Assembly: GCF_030323865.1 (NCBI RefSeq)
Contig: NZ_CP066362.1
Location: forward strand, 3,844,001-3,908,000
Source of the DNA: Pseudarthrobacter defluvii
Lineage (GTDB): Bacteria > Actinomycetota > Actinomycetes > Actinomycetales > Micrococcaceae
Direction: 5' to 3'
DNA length: 64,000 nt
Positions 42,321-50,344 of this stretch are shown here, in pieces. The notes beneath the pieces are model-generated. The model saw nothing but the letters and a program-made list of their open reading frames with translations. It ran no database searches and was not told the DNA's origin. The first letter of the stretch is position 1. Each line of letters begins with the position of its first letter. The translations under genes and the position numbers were made by a program.

Positions 42321-43598
42321 ATGAGCCACCCCCGCCACCATCCGACCGCCAGCTCCGTCGAGCCAGGCCGGCCGGCGCCGGAACCCCTGCTGGAACGTCC
42401 GGGGGTCCGGCCCGCGGGTCCCCGCCGGATCCTCCGCGACCTGGGCCTGTCGTATGTCTCCAACGGCGCCATTGGGCTCATTTTCGCGGCGTCCGGGCCC
42501 ATCGCCGTCACGCTGGCCGTCGGGACCGCGGGCGGCCTGACCCAGGGCCAGCTGTCGTCCTGGGTTTTTGGCATCCTCTTTTCCGGCGGGGCCGCCACCC
42601 TGCTGATGTCACTGATTTACCGGCAGCCGCTGGGCTTCGCCTGGTCCATCCCAGGGACGGTACTCCTGGGGCCGTCCCTGCAGCACCTGGCCTTCCCCGA
42701 AGTCGTCGGGGCCTTCTTCACCTCCGGCGTGCTGATCCTCGCCCTGGGCGCAACCGGCGTGGTGCGCAAAGCCATGGCACTGGTGCCCATGCCGCTCGTA
42801 ATGGCCATGGTGGCTGCGGTGTTCCTGAAGTTCGGCACGGACATCGTTGCCTCCGCCCAGGACAACCCGGCCGTGGCTGCCCCGATGGTGGCTGCGTTCC
42901 TGGTCCTCACCGCGGTTCCCAGGCTGGGCCGGTACCTGCCGCCGGTCCTGGGCACCCTGGTGGCGGGCGGCATCGCCGTGGCGGCCAGCGGCCAGTTCAA
43001 CCTGCCACCCGGCGGACCGCTCCTGGCCACCACGGTCTTCACCGCCCCTGATTTCACGTGGGCCGCCCAGCTCGAACTGGTGGTTCCCCTGACCCTGACC
43101 GTCCTGTTCGTCCAAAACGGCCAGGGCATCGCCGTCCTCCGCGCTGCCGGCCATCAGCCGCCGGTCAATGCCTTCGCTATTGCCTCCGGCGCCTTTTCGG
43201 TGCTGAATGCCGGTTTCGGCGCAGTTTCGGCGTGCGTTACCGGCCCCACCAACGCTCTGTTGACCTCGTCCGGGAAGAGGGAGCGCCAATATACGGCCGC
43301 CGTGGCGTACGGCCTGCTGGCCCTGGTGTTCGCGGCGTTCGCCCCCACCCTGACCCGGCTGATGCTCGCCGCGCCCAAGGAATTCGTGCTGGCACTGGGC
43401 GGCATCGCGATGCTGCGGGCCCTGCAGCAGGCCTTCGTGACCGCCTTCGCCGCCAGCTTCACCCTGGGTTCACTGGTCACCTTCGTGGTGACCATCTCGG
43501 GCATGAACCTCTTCAACATCCACGCAGCCTTCTGGGGCCTGGTGATTGGCTACGGGGTGTCCCGCCTGCTGGAGCGTGCGGACCACGCCCAATCCTGA
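42321..43598 (+). CDS. benE: Benzoate transporter BenE family
   Basis: A 425-residue membrane protein with about 12 helices of the BenE (benzoate:H+ symporter) family. Hallmarks are FSGGAATLLMSLIYRQPLGF, AWSIPGTVLLGPSLQHLAF and LTLTVLFVQNGQGIAVLRAA, with GFGAVSACVTGPTNALLTSS in the second half. Start at ATG 42321 has AGGAG before it; an upstream in-frame ATG overlaps the terminator. It is the second benzoate uptake system in the cluster after the AAHS symporter at 29859. Confidence 0.93.
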   Translation: MSHPRHHPTASSVEPGRPAPEPLLERPGVRPAGPRRILRDLGLSYVSNGAIGLIFAASGPIAVTLAVGTAGGLTQGQLSSWVFGILFSGGAATLLMSLIYRQPLGFAWSIPGTVLLGPSLQHLAFPEVVGAFFTSGVLILALGATGVVRKAMALVPMPLVMAMVAAVFLKFGTDIVASAQDNPAVAAPMVAAFLVLTAVPRLGRYLPPVLGTLVAGGIAVAASGQFNLPPGGPLLATTVFTAPDFTWAAQLELVVPLTLTVLFVQNGQGIAVLRAAGHQPPVNAFAIASGAFSVLNAGFGAVSACVTGPTNALLTSSGKRERQYTAAVAYGLLALVFAAFAPTLTRLMLAAPKEFVLALGGIAMLRALQQAFVTAFAASFTLGSLVTFVVTISGMNLFNIHAAFWGLVIGYGVSRLLERADHAQS

Positions 43599-43980
43599 CA
43601 GCTGCACTTCCCGGCGGGTTCTTCTGCGTCAGCGCGGGTCCGGTTCAACCGCCCACGCGAGCCGATGCAGGAAGGTGGCCGTCTTGCTCCTGAAAGCCAG
43701 CCAAGCAATCCTTCCCCACCCGGGTTTCGCAATTATTTGAGGGGCATTGGGCTCTGCGCTCCTGACGCTACCCACGGCACCAGCGAACAAGAAGGCAATA
43801 AGGCTTGCGCTTTCCATCAATCTCCAGCCGAACAGACAAATCCCCGGTACATGAGCGGGGTAGATAAACGGGGTACATGATCAAGGTGCCCTGTTCAAGA
43901 AGGCTTCAAACATCGCAGGTACCCGGCCGCCCGGTTCCCCCAAAGTGCACTCCTGACCGGTTAGGCAATAGTCTGACCAG
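43599..43980. other. Intergenic region between benE and betI with no gene seen
   Basis: 382 bp, slightly A/T-richer than the neighbours, containing short repeats such as CGGGGTA with CGGGGTACATGA, and only short unsupported open frames. A half operator GTTCAA is at 43893-43898. Confidence 0.5.
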
Positions 43981-44619
43981 ATGGGGACCAGTGCCGTGAA
44001 CTCCGGCGAACAGACTGACAGGCAATCGCGCATCCTTGACGCAGCGATGGACCTGCTGTCCCGTCACGGGATTTCGGGCGTCAGCATGCGCGCGGTGGCG
44101 CGGGAGGCCGGCGTGGCGCTGGGTCTGGTCAACTACTACTACGACGACAAAACCACCCTGATCCGCGCTGCGTTGAGCCGCGTGGACGAGCATGACCTGT
44201 TACTCGTCGCGCCGGACCCGTCGGTGTCCCCCGATGAGCAACTTCGGAAGGCGCTCCATCGAGTGGCAGCCGCCGACCTCCTCACCACCCGCTATCTGTC
44301 CCTGCGCCTGCACCTTTGGGCCCTGGCCCAAGCAGACGAGGATTACGCGCAGATCAACGCCGCCGCCTTCGACCGGTACATCGACGGGCTCGCGGCGCTG
44401 GTATCCAGCGCCAAGCCGGAGCTGTCATGGAACGAATGCAGGGAGAGGGCTTCGGACATCGTCGTTATCCAGAACGGCATGTGGCTGACGGCGCTCCTCG
44501 GGGTGGACAAAGCCTCCATTCAACGAAGTATCACGCGGACCGAAGAGATAGCCTTCGCGCCCGTCCAAGGCGCCCTTCCGGACGAAGCGGGCCGGGACAC
44601 GGGGCTGAACCAGCAGTAA
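43981..44619 (+). CDS. betI: TetR-family regulator, BetI-like
   Basis: A 212-residue TetR protein. The HTH is DRQSRILDAAMDLLSRHGIS, GVSMRAVAREAGVALGLVN, then YYYDDKTTLIRAAL; the remainder is a helical ligand-binding domain (LSLRLHLWALAQADEDYAQI). BetI releases its operators in the presence of choline. It is directly upstream of betBA on the same strand, and the gap of 100 bp to betB holds two matching TetR palindromes, so repression of betBA is well supported. Confidence 0.87.
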   Translation: MGTSAVNSGEQTDRQSRILDAAMDLLSRHGISGVSMRAVAREAGVALGLVNYYYDDKTTLIRAALSRVDEHDLLLVAPDPSVSPDEQLRKALHRVAAADLLTTRYLSLRLHLWALAQADEDYAQINAAAFDRYIDGLAALVSSAKPELSWNECRERASDIVVIQNGMWLTALLGVDKASIQRSITRTEEIAFAPVQGALPDEAGRDTGLNQQ

Positions 44620-44659
44620 TGCGGCTCCCGCCAGAACAAAGGTAGCCTCCTGCGTAGCA

Positions 44660-44699
44660 TTGAACAAGTGTTCAAGAAAAGTATTGAACACTCGTTCAA
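44660..44699. promoter_or_regulatory. Tandem TetR/BetI operators overlapping the betBA promoter
   Basis: O1 TTGAACAAGTGTTCAA (44660-44675) and O2 TTGAACACTCGTTCAA (44684-44699) share arms TTGAAC and GTTCAA with centres 24 bp apart. TTGAAC of O1 (44660) can act as -35 and TATTGA (44682-44687) as -10 with a 16-bp spacer, so repressor binding would cover the promoter. Confidence 0.82.
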
Positions 44700-44719
44700 C
44701 GTGCATTACTGTCCTCCGT

Positions 44720-46258
44720 ATGACTTACGCCACAGCAGTACAGGACGTCACCAAGAACCCGGAAACCAGCACCGCCTCCTCGCTGTTCATCAACGGCAGG
44801 TGGGAACCGGCAGCCTCCGGCGCCGTCCGTGAAATCCGCAACCCGGCCGACGGCGAGCTGGTCGCCACCGTCTCGGAGGCCGGCCGCGAGGACGCCGAAC
44901 GCGCCATCGCCGCAGCCCGCACCGCCTTCGACTCCGGCGTCTGGTCGAATGTCCCGGCACCCGAGCGTGGAGCCTTCCTCCTGAAGGTCGCCGCCGGACT
45001 GCGCGAACGGCGCGAAAAGTTCGCCCGCGCCGAGTCCCTGGACACCGGCAAGCGGATGGTGGAAAGCCGCATCGACATGGACGACATCGCCGCCTGCTTC
45101 GAATACTTCGGCAGGCTGGCCGGGCAGCAGGCGGGCAGGATTGTCGACGCCGGGAACGCCGACGTCGTCAGCAGGATCGTCTACGAACCCGTCGGCGTCT
45201 GCGGCCTCATCACGCCGTGGAACTATCCCCTGCTCCAGGCGGCGTGGAAGATCGCCCCCGCTCTGGCCGCCGGCTGCACCTTCGTCCTCAAGCCCTCCGA
45301 GCTGACGCCGTCCACCAGCATCCTGGCCATGCAGCTGCTGCAGGACCTCGGCCTGCCGGACGGCGTGGCCAACCTCGTCACCGGGGCCGGCGCCCAGGCG
45401 GGCGCCCCTCTCTCGGAACATCCCGACGTCGACCTTGTCTCCTTCACCGGCGGCCTGGAGACCGGCAAGCGCATCGCCGCGGCCGCTGCCGCCACCGTCA
45501 AGAAGGTGGCACTGGAGCTCGGGGGCAAGAACCCCAACGTGGTGTTCGCGGACGCGGACTTCGACGCCGCCGTGGACAACGCCCTGAACGGCGCGTTCGT
45601 CCATTCCGGCCAGGTCTGCTCCGCCGGCGCCCGGCTGGTTGTGGAGGAATCCATCGCCGACCGCTTCGTGGATGAACTGGTCCGCCGGGCGAAGGAGATC
45701 CGGATCGGCGGCCCCTTCGACGACGACGCCGAGACCGGCCCCCTGATCTCCGCCGCCCACCGGGACAAGGTGGACGCCTACGTCCAGCGCGGCATCAAGG
45801 AGGGCGCACGGCTGCGCACCGGCGGCGCGGCTCCGGAAGGCGAAAAGTACGACGCCGGGTTCTACTACCAGCCCACCATCCTGGACCAGGTGCAGCGCGG
45901 CATGTCCGTGGTCACCGACGAGGCGTTCGGCCCGGTGGTCACGGTAGAGACGTTCCGCACCGAGGACGAGGCCGTCGCCACCGCGAACGACACCATCTAC
46001 GGGCTGGCCGGCGCCGTCTGGACCCAGGACGCCGGGAAGGCCCAGCGCGTTGCGGGCAGGCTGCGGCACGGCACCATCTGGATCAACGACTACCACCCCT
46101 ACCTCCCCCAGGCCGAGTGGGGCGGCTTCGGCCAGTCCGGCGTCGGCCGCGAGCTGGGCCCCACGGGCCTGGCCGAGTACCAGGAAGCCAAGCACATCTA
46201 CCAGAACACCAGCCCGCAGGTCACCGGCTGGTTTGCTGACCACGGCAAGGAGAACTAG
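44720..46258 (+). CDS. betB: Betaine aldehyde dehydrogenase
   Basis: A 512-residue ALDH producing glycine betaine. Conserved ITPWNYPLLQAAWKIAPALA, VSFTGGLETGKRI, catalytic Glu in LELGGKNP, catalytic Cys in HSGQVCSAGARL and the C-terminal GVGRELGPTGLAEYQEAKHI, which is characteristic of BetB-like enzymes. ATG 44720 is 20 nt after O2; an in-frame ATG at 44660 would start inside the operator and is rejected. Its TAG stop abuts the ATG of betA directly. Confidence 0.93.
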   Translation: MTYATAVQDVTKNPETSTASSLFINGRWEPAASGAVREIRNPADGELVATVSEAGREDAERAIAAARTAFDSGVWSNVPAPERGAFLLKVAAGLRERREKFARAESLDTGKRMVESRIDMDDIAACFEYFGRLAGQQAGRIVDAGNADVVSRIVYEPVGVCGLITPWNYPLLQAAWKIAPALAAGCTFVLKPSELTPSTSILAMQLLQDLGLPDGVANLVTGAGAQAGAPLSEHPDVDLVSFTGGLETGKRIAAAAAATVKKVALELGGKNPNVVFADADFDAAVDNALNGAFVHSGQVCSAGARLVVEESIADRFVDELVRRAKEIRIGGPFDDDAETGPLISAAHRDKVDAYVQRGIKEGARLRTGGAAPEGEKYDAGFYYQPTILDQVQRGMSVVTDEAFGPVVTVETFRTEDEAVATANDTIYGLAGAVWTQDAGKAQRVAGRLRHGTIWINDYHPYLPQAEWGGFGQSGVGRELGPTGLAEYQEAKHIYQNTSPQVTGWFADHGKEN

Positions 46259-47899
46259 ATGCACTACGACAACATCGACGACGCCACGCAACGGGCATTC
46301 GACTACGTCGTCATCGGCGGCGGGTCCGCGGGGGCGGCGGTGGCCGCACGGCTGAGCGAGGACCCGGACGTGACCGTGGCCCTCGTGGAGGCGGGACCGG
46401 ATGACCGCAATATCCCCGAGATCCTGCAGTTGGACCGCTGGATGGAGCTGCTGGAATCCGGGTACGACTGGGACTACCCGATCGAGCCTCAGGAGAACGG
46501 CAACTCGTTTATGCGCCACGCCCGCGCCAAGGTGATGGGCGGCTGCTCCAGCCACAACTCCTGCATCGCTTTCTGGGCCCCGCGCGAGGACCTGGACGAA
46601 TGGGAGGCCAAGTACGGCGCCACGGGCTGGAACGCCGCCAACGCCTGGCCGCTGTACCAGCGGCTGGAAACCAATGAGGACGCCGGCCCGGACGCACCCC
46701 ACCACGGCGACTCCGGCCCCGTGCACCTGATGAACGTGCCCCCGGCGGATCCTGCCGGCGTCGCGCTCTTGGACGCGTGCGAGCAGTCGGGCATCCCGCG
46801 CGCCAAGTTCAACAGCGGCACCACGGTGGTCAACGGCGCCAACTTCTTCCAGATCAACCGCCGCGCTGACGGCACCCGCTCGTCCAGCTCCGTCTCCTAC
46901 ATCCATCCCATCGTGGACCGCCCCAACTTCACCCTGCTGACCGGACTCCGCGCCCGCCAGCTGGTGTTCGACGCGGACAAGCGCTGCACCGGCGTGGACG
47001 TGGTTGACGGCGCGTTCGGCCGGACCCACCGGCTCACCGCCCACCGGGAAGTCATCGTGTCAACCGGCGCGATCGACTCCCCCAAGCTGCTGATGCTCTC
47101 CGGCATCGGCCCGGCGGCGCACCTGGCCCAGCACGGCATCGAGGTCCTGGTGGACTCCCCCGGCGTGGGCGAGAACCTGCAGGACCACCCGGAGGGCGTG
47201 GTGCAGTTCGAGGCCAAGCAGCCCATGGTGCAGACCTCCACCCAGTGGTGGGAGATCGGCATCTTCACGCCCACCGAGGACGGCCTGGACCGCCCGGACC
47301 TGATGATGCACTACGGCTCTGTCCCGTTCGACATGAACACGCTTCGGCACGGCTACCCCACCACGGAGAACGGCTTCAGCCTCACCCCCAACGTCACGCA
47401 CGCCCGCTCCCGCGGCACCGTCCGGCTGCGCAGCCGCGACTTCCGCGACAAGCCCATGGTGGATCCCCGCTACTTCACGGACCCGGAAGGCCATGACATG
47501 CGCGTGATGGTGGCCGGCATCCGCAAGGCCCGCGAAATCGCCGCCCAGCCCGCCATGGCGGAATGGACCGGACGCGAGCTGTCCCCCGGCATCGAAGCAC
47601 AGACCGACGAGGAGCTCCAGGACTACATCCGCAAGACCCACAACACCGTGTACCACCCCGTGGGCACGGTCCGCATGGGCGCGGCCGACGACGACATGTC
47701 GCCACTGGACCCCGAGCTGCGGGTCAAGGGCGTCACCGGCCTCCGGGTCGCCGATGCGTCCGTCATGCCCGAACACGTCACCGTCAATCCCAACATCACC
47801 GTCATGATGATCGGCGAGCGCTGCGCCGACCTCATCAAGGCGGATTACGCCGGCGCCGACGCCCTGAAAGAGAAGGAGCTCACCACGTCCCTCGCCTGA
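46259..47899 (+). CDS. betA: GMC-family choline dehydrogenase/oxidase
   Basis: A 546-residue FAD enzyme of the glucose-methanol-choline family. FAD site YVVIGGGSAGAAVAARL, RAKVMGGCSSHNSCIAFW (PS00623-like), VSTGAIDSPKLLMLSGIGPA (PS00624-like) and the active-site His in NTVYHPVGTVRMG; the His and Asn near the C-terminus (PEHVTVNPNITVMM) complete it. It follows betB with no intergenic base. In Arthrobacter relatives choline oxidase (CodA-type) differs by covalent FAD at a His; HNSCIAFWAPREDLDEW resembles these more than E. coli BetA, so oxidase activity is possible. Confidence 0.9.
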   Translation: MHYDNIDDATQRAFDYVVIGGGSAGAAVAARLSEDPDVTVALVEAGPDDRNIPEILQLDRWMELLESGYDWDYPIEPQENGNSFMRHARAKVMGGCSSHNSCIAFWAPREDLDEWEAKYGATGWNAANAWPLYQRLETNEDAGPDAPHHGDSGPVHLMNVPPADPAGVALLDACEQSGIPRAKFNSGTTVVNGANFFQINRRADGTRSSSSVSYIHPIVDRPNFTLLTGLRARQLVFDADKRCTGVDVVDGAFGRTHRLTAHREVIVSTGAIDSPKLLMLSGIGPAAHLAQHGIEVLVDSPGVGENLQDHPEGVVQFEAKQPMVQTSTQWWEIGIFTPTEDGLDRPDLMMHYGSVPFDMNTLRHGYPTTENGFSLTPNVTHARSRGTVRLRSRDFRDKPMVDPRYFTDPEGHDMRVMVAGIRKAREIAAQPAMAEWTGRELSPGIEAQTDEELQDYIRKTHNTVYHPVGTVRMGAADDDMSPLDPELRVKGVTGLRVADASVMPEHVTVNPNITVMMIGERCADLIKADYAGADALKEKELTTSLA

Positions 47900-48014
47900 G
47901 CGGCGGGTCATCCGGGAGCCGCGTTCCCAACAGCGCCGGCCCCCGCAGAACGTTTATCTCGCCGCACCCCAGGGCGGCCGTTCCCATCGTGCTTTTCTGA
48001 ACTAGGAGTCCATA

Positions 48015-49622
48015 TTGGAACCCAGCAAGAGTATTGATTCAAGCGGCATGGACGAATTCGGCTACACCCAAACCCTCGACCGAAGCATTGGCAAGTTCGC
48101 CAGCTTCGCAGCGGGTGTCAGCTACATCTCCATCCTCACCGGTGTTTTCCAACTGTTCTACTTTGGCTTTTCCATGGCCGGCCCGGCGTACGCCTGGTCC
48201 TGGCCCATCGTGTTCGTCGGCCAGCTGATGGTGGCCCTGTGTTTCGCCGAACTGGCTGGCCGCTACCCCGTTGCGGGCTCGGTCTACAACTGGGCCAAGC
48301 GGCTGTCCTCCGGAACCTCATCCTGGCTTGCCGGCTGGCTGCTGCTGCTGTCCTCCATCATGGCGCTTGGTTCGGTGGCCCTGGCCCTGCAGATCACCCT
48401 CCCCCAGCTCTGGGAGGGCTTCCAGTTCGTCGGTGACGGCACCGGGCCGTACGACTTCGCCATGAACGGCGTGGTGCTGGCCACCATCATGATCACCATC
48501 TCCACCCTCATCAACGCGTTCGGCGTGAAGCTGATGACCCGGATCAACAGCATCGGCGTGTTCGTGGAGCTCATCGCGGCCGTGCTGCTGATCCTGGCAC
48601 TGGCCTGGCACGTGGTCCGCGGCCCGGAGGTCTTTTTCCAGACCAACGGCTTCGGCGAAGGAAATGATTTGGGCTTCTTCGGCGTCTTCCTGATCGGCGC
48701 CATGGCCTCCGGTTACGTCATGTACGGCTTCGACACCGCCAGCTCCCTGGGCGAGGAAACCAAGGATCCCAAGAAGACCGCACCCAAGGCCATCCTGCGG
48801 GCTGTGACTGCTTCGTTCCTGCTGGGCGGGGGAATCCTGCTGTTCGGCATTCTGGCCGCACCGGACCTCACGGACCCGCAGATCGGCTCCCCCGACGGCG
48901 GCCTGCAGCACATCGTGCTCTCCGTCCTGGGCGGACCGTTCGGCAAGGCCTTCCTGGCCTGCATCGTGGTGGCCGTGGTGGTGTGCACCCTGGCCGTCCA
49001 CGCTGCCGCTATCCGCATGATGTTCGCCATGGCCCGGGACAACAACCTGCCGTTCAGCCGGCAGCTGAGCAAGGTGGATCCGGTCCGCCGGACCCCCACC
49101 GTGGCCGCGATCGTCATCGGCATCCTGGCCGTTATCCCGCTGCTGGTCAACGTGATGCAGCCGGCCATCTTCACCATCCTGTCCAGCATCAGCATCGTGC
49201 TGATCTACCTGTCCTACCTCCTGGTCACGGTCCCCCTGCTGCGCAAGCGGCTCGCCAGGAAGTGGCCCATCCTCGATGACGGTTCCGAACCCGGGTTCTG
49301 CATGGGCAAGTGGGGGCTGCCGGTGAACATCGTCGCCGTCCTGTGGGGCGCCGCCATGACCATCAACCTGGTGTGGCCCCGCCCTGAGATCTACAACTCG
49401 GTGCCGCCGTTCGAGTGGTACCTGCAGTGGGGCGGCGTGATGTTCGTGGCCGCGGTGGTGATCGGCGGTGCCCTGCTCTACCGGCTGAAGATCCGGCACC
49501 AGACCGGCGTGCTGGCCGAGCACGCCGCGGCCGTGGCCGCCCACCCGGCGTCCAACGACCCCCGGTACCACGCCGCGGAGGACGCGGTGCCGGCCAACGC
49601 GGTCATGGCAACCGAAAGCTAG
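48015..49622 (+). CDS. APC superfamily permease, ACT/amino acid-choline type
   Basis: A 535-residue transporter with 12 or more helices, of the amino acid/choline (ACT) branch of APC. The opening TLDRSIGKFASFAAGVSYIS and FGFSMAGPAYAWSWPIVFVG and the AELAGRYPVAGSVYNWAKRL region are typical; further GFDTASSLGEETKDPKKTAP matches the family loop. Start TTG 48015 has AGGAG 7 nt upstream. Being 115 bp after betA, it most probably imports choline or another quaternary amine for BetAB. The C-terminus is a 60-residue hydrophilic tail rich in Ala/His. A strong terminator follows. Confidence 0.86.
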   Translation: MEPSKSIDSSGMDEFGYTQTLDRSIGKFASFAAGVSYISILTGVFQLFYFGFSMAGPAYAWSWPIVFVGQLMVALCFAELAGRYPVAGSVYNWAKRLSSGTSSWLAGWLLLLSSIMALGSVALALQITLPQLWEGFQFVGDGTGPYDFAMNGVVLATIMITISTLINAFGVKLMTRINSIGVFVELIAAVLLILALAWHVVRGPEVFFQTNGFGEGNDLGFFGVFLIGAMASGYVMYGFDTASSLGEETKDPKKTAPKAILRAVTASFLLGGGILLFGILAAPDLTDPQIGSPDGGLQHIVLSVLGGPFGKAFLACIVVAVVVCTLAVHAAAIRMMFAMARDNNLPFSRQLSKVDPVRRTPTVAAIVIGILAVIPLLVNVMQPAIFTILSSISIVLIYLSYLLVTVPLLRKRLARKWPILDDGSEPGFCMGKWGLPVNIVAVLWGAAMTINLVWPRPEIYNSVPPFEWYLQWGGVMFVAAVVIGGALLYRLKIRHQTGVLAEHAAAVAAHPASNDPRYHAAEDAVPANAVMATES

Positions 49623-49636
49623 CAACACCACAGCAG

Positions 49637-49684
49637 AAGGGGTCGACGACGGCACTCACTCGAGTGCCGTCGTCGACCCCTTTT
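49637..49684 (+). terminator. Intrinsic terminator closing the bet operon
   Basis: A 21-bp perfect stem (49637-49657 with 49662-49682) with an ACTC loop, ending in TTTT. Confidence 0.92.
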
Positions 49685-49774
49685 GCGTCCCCGGCGCCTG
49701 CCCGTGGTGAGGGCCCCGCGTCACACAACGGAACGGCCATCCGCTCCGGGGCGCCCACGCCCTACCCTTGACAG

Positions 49775-50344
49775 GTGACATTGTCTAAACTTCGCACCGC
49801 GTCCGCGGGCTCCCTGGCCGCCGCCGGCCTCCTGCTTACCCTCGCCGCCTGTTCCACGCCGGCCTCCACCCAGCCCAGCTCCTCGTCCCCTGCCACTTCC
49901 GCAGCGGCTTCGTCGAGCGCCAGCGCCGCTTCAACCTCCGCCGCCCCCTGCGCCGGCGTGAAGGTCATCGTCGATTCGGGCGCGCTTAAGCAGCCCGCCG
50001 CCAACACCTCCAGCTGCGTGTCCGTGGACGGACCCACCGTGGCATCGGACGTGCTGAGCAAAGCCAACGTGAAGACCGAGGGCACCGCCAAGTACCCCAC
50101 GAGCTTCGCGTGCCGCGTCAACGGCGTGCCCGCTGCGGACTTCGACATCAAGCACAAGGGCGGCACCACCCGCGAAGCGTGCGATGACAAAAACACCGTC
50201 TCTTATTGGGCCCTCTGGGTGAAGCCCGCCGCCGGCACGTGGGCCTACGCGCAGGAGGGCCTGGACAGCCTGAAGCTCAACCCCGGCGAGAGCCTTGAAC
50301 TGCTCTACACCGTGGACAACGAACCGGCAGCTCCCGCGTCATGA
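49775..50344 (+). CDS. Lipoprotein with DUF4430-like domain, partner of the ECF transporter
   Basis: A 189-residue lipoprotein with GTG start. The signal ends in LTLAAC (Cys26) followed by a Ser/Ala-rich linker. Residues 60-185 resemble DUF4430 (transcobalamin C-like) domains: GPTVASDVLSKANVKTEG, YPTSFACRVNGVPAADF, SYWALWVKPAAGTWAYAQEG and NPGESLELLYTVDN. Two Cys pairs, near residues 59/81 and 112/129, may form disulfides. Its stop overlaps the transporter ATG (ATGA), implying a shared job, probably presenting a cofactor or vitamin to the ECF permease from the outer face of the membrane. The DUF assignment is from memory of the fold pattern. Confidence 0.75.
   Translation: MTLSKLRTASAGSLAAAGLLLTLAACSTPASTQPSSSSPATSAAASSSASAASTSAAPCAGVKVIVDSGALKQPAANTSSCVSVDGPTVASDVLSKANVKTEGTAKYPTSFACRVNGVPAADFDIKHKGGTTREACDDKNTVSYWALWVKPAAGTWAYAQEGLDSLKLNPGESLELLYTVDNEPAAPAS

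Noticed and set aside
43665..43880. 71-codon plus-strand frame between benE and betI
   Set aside because: No ribosome binding site, no domain features; left as non-coding.
44696..47044. 782-codon minus-strand frame opposite betB/betA
   Set aside because: Antisense shadow with Gly/Val/Ala bias and no domain pattern; betBA are clear enzymes.
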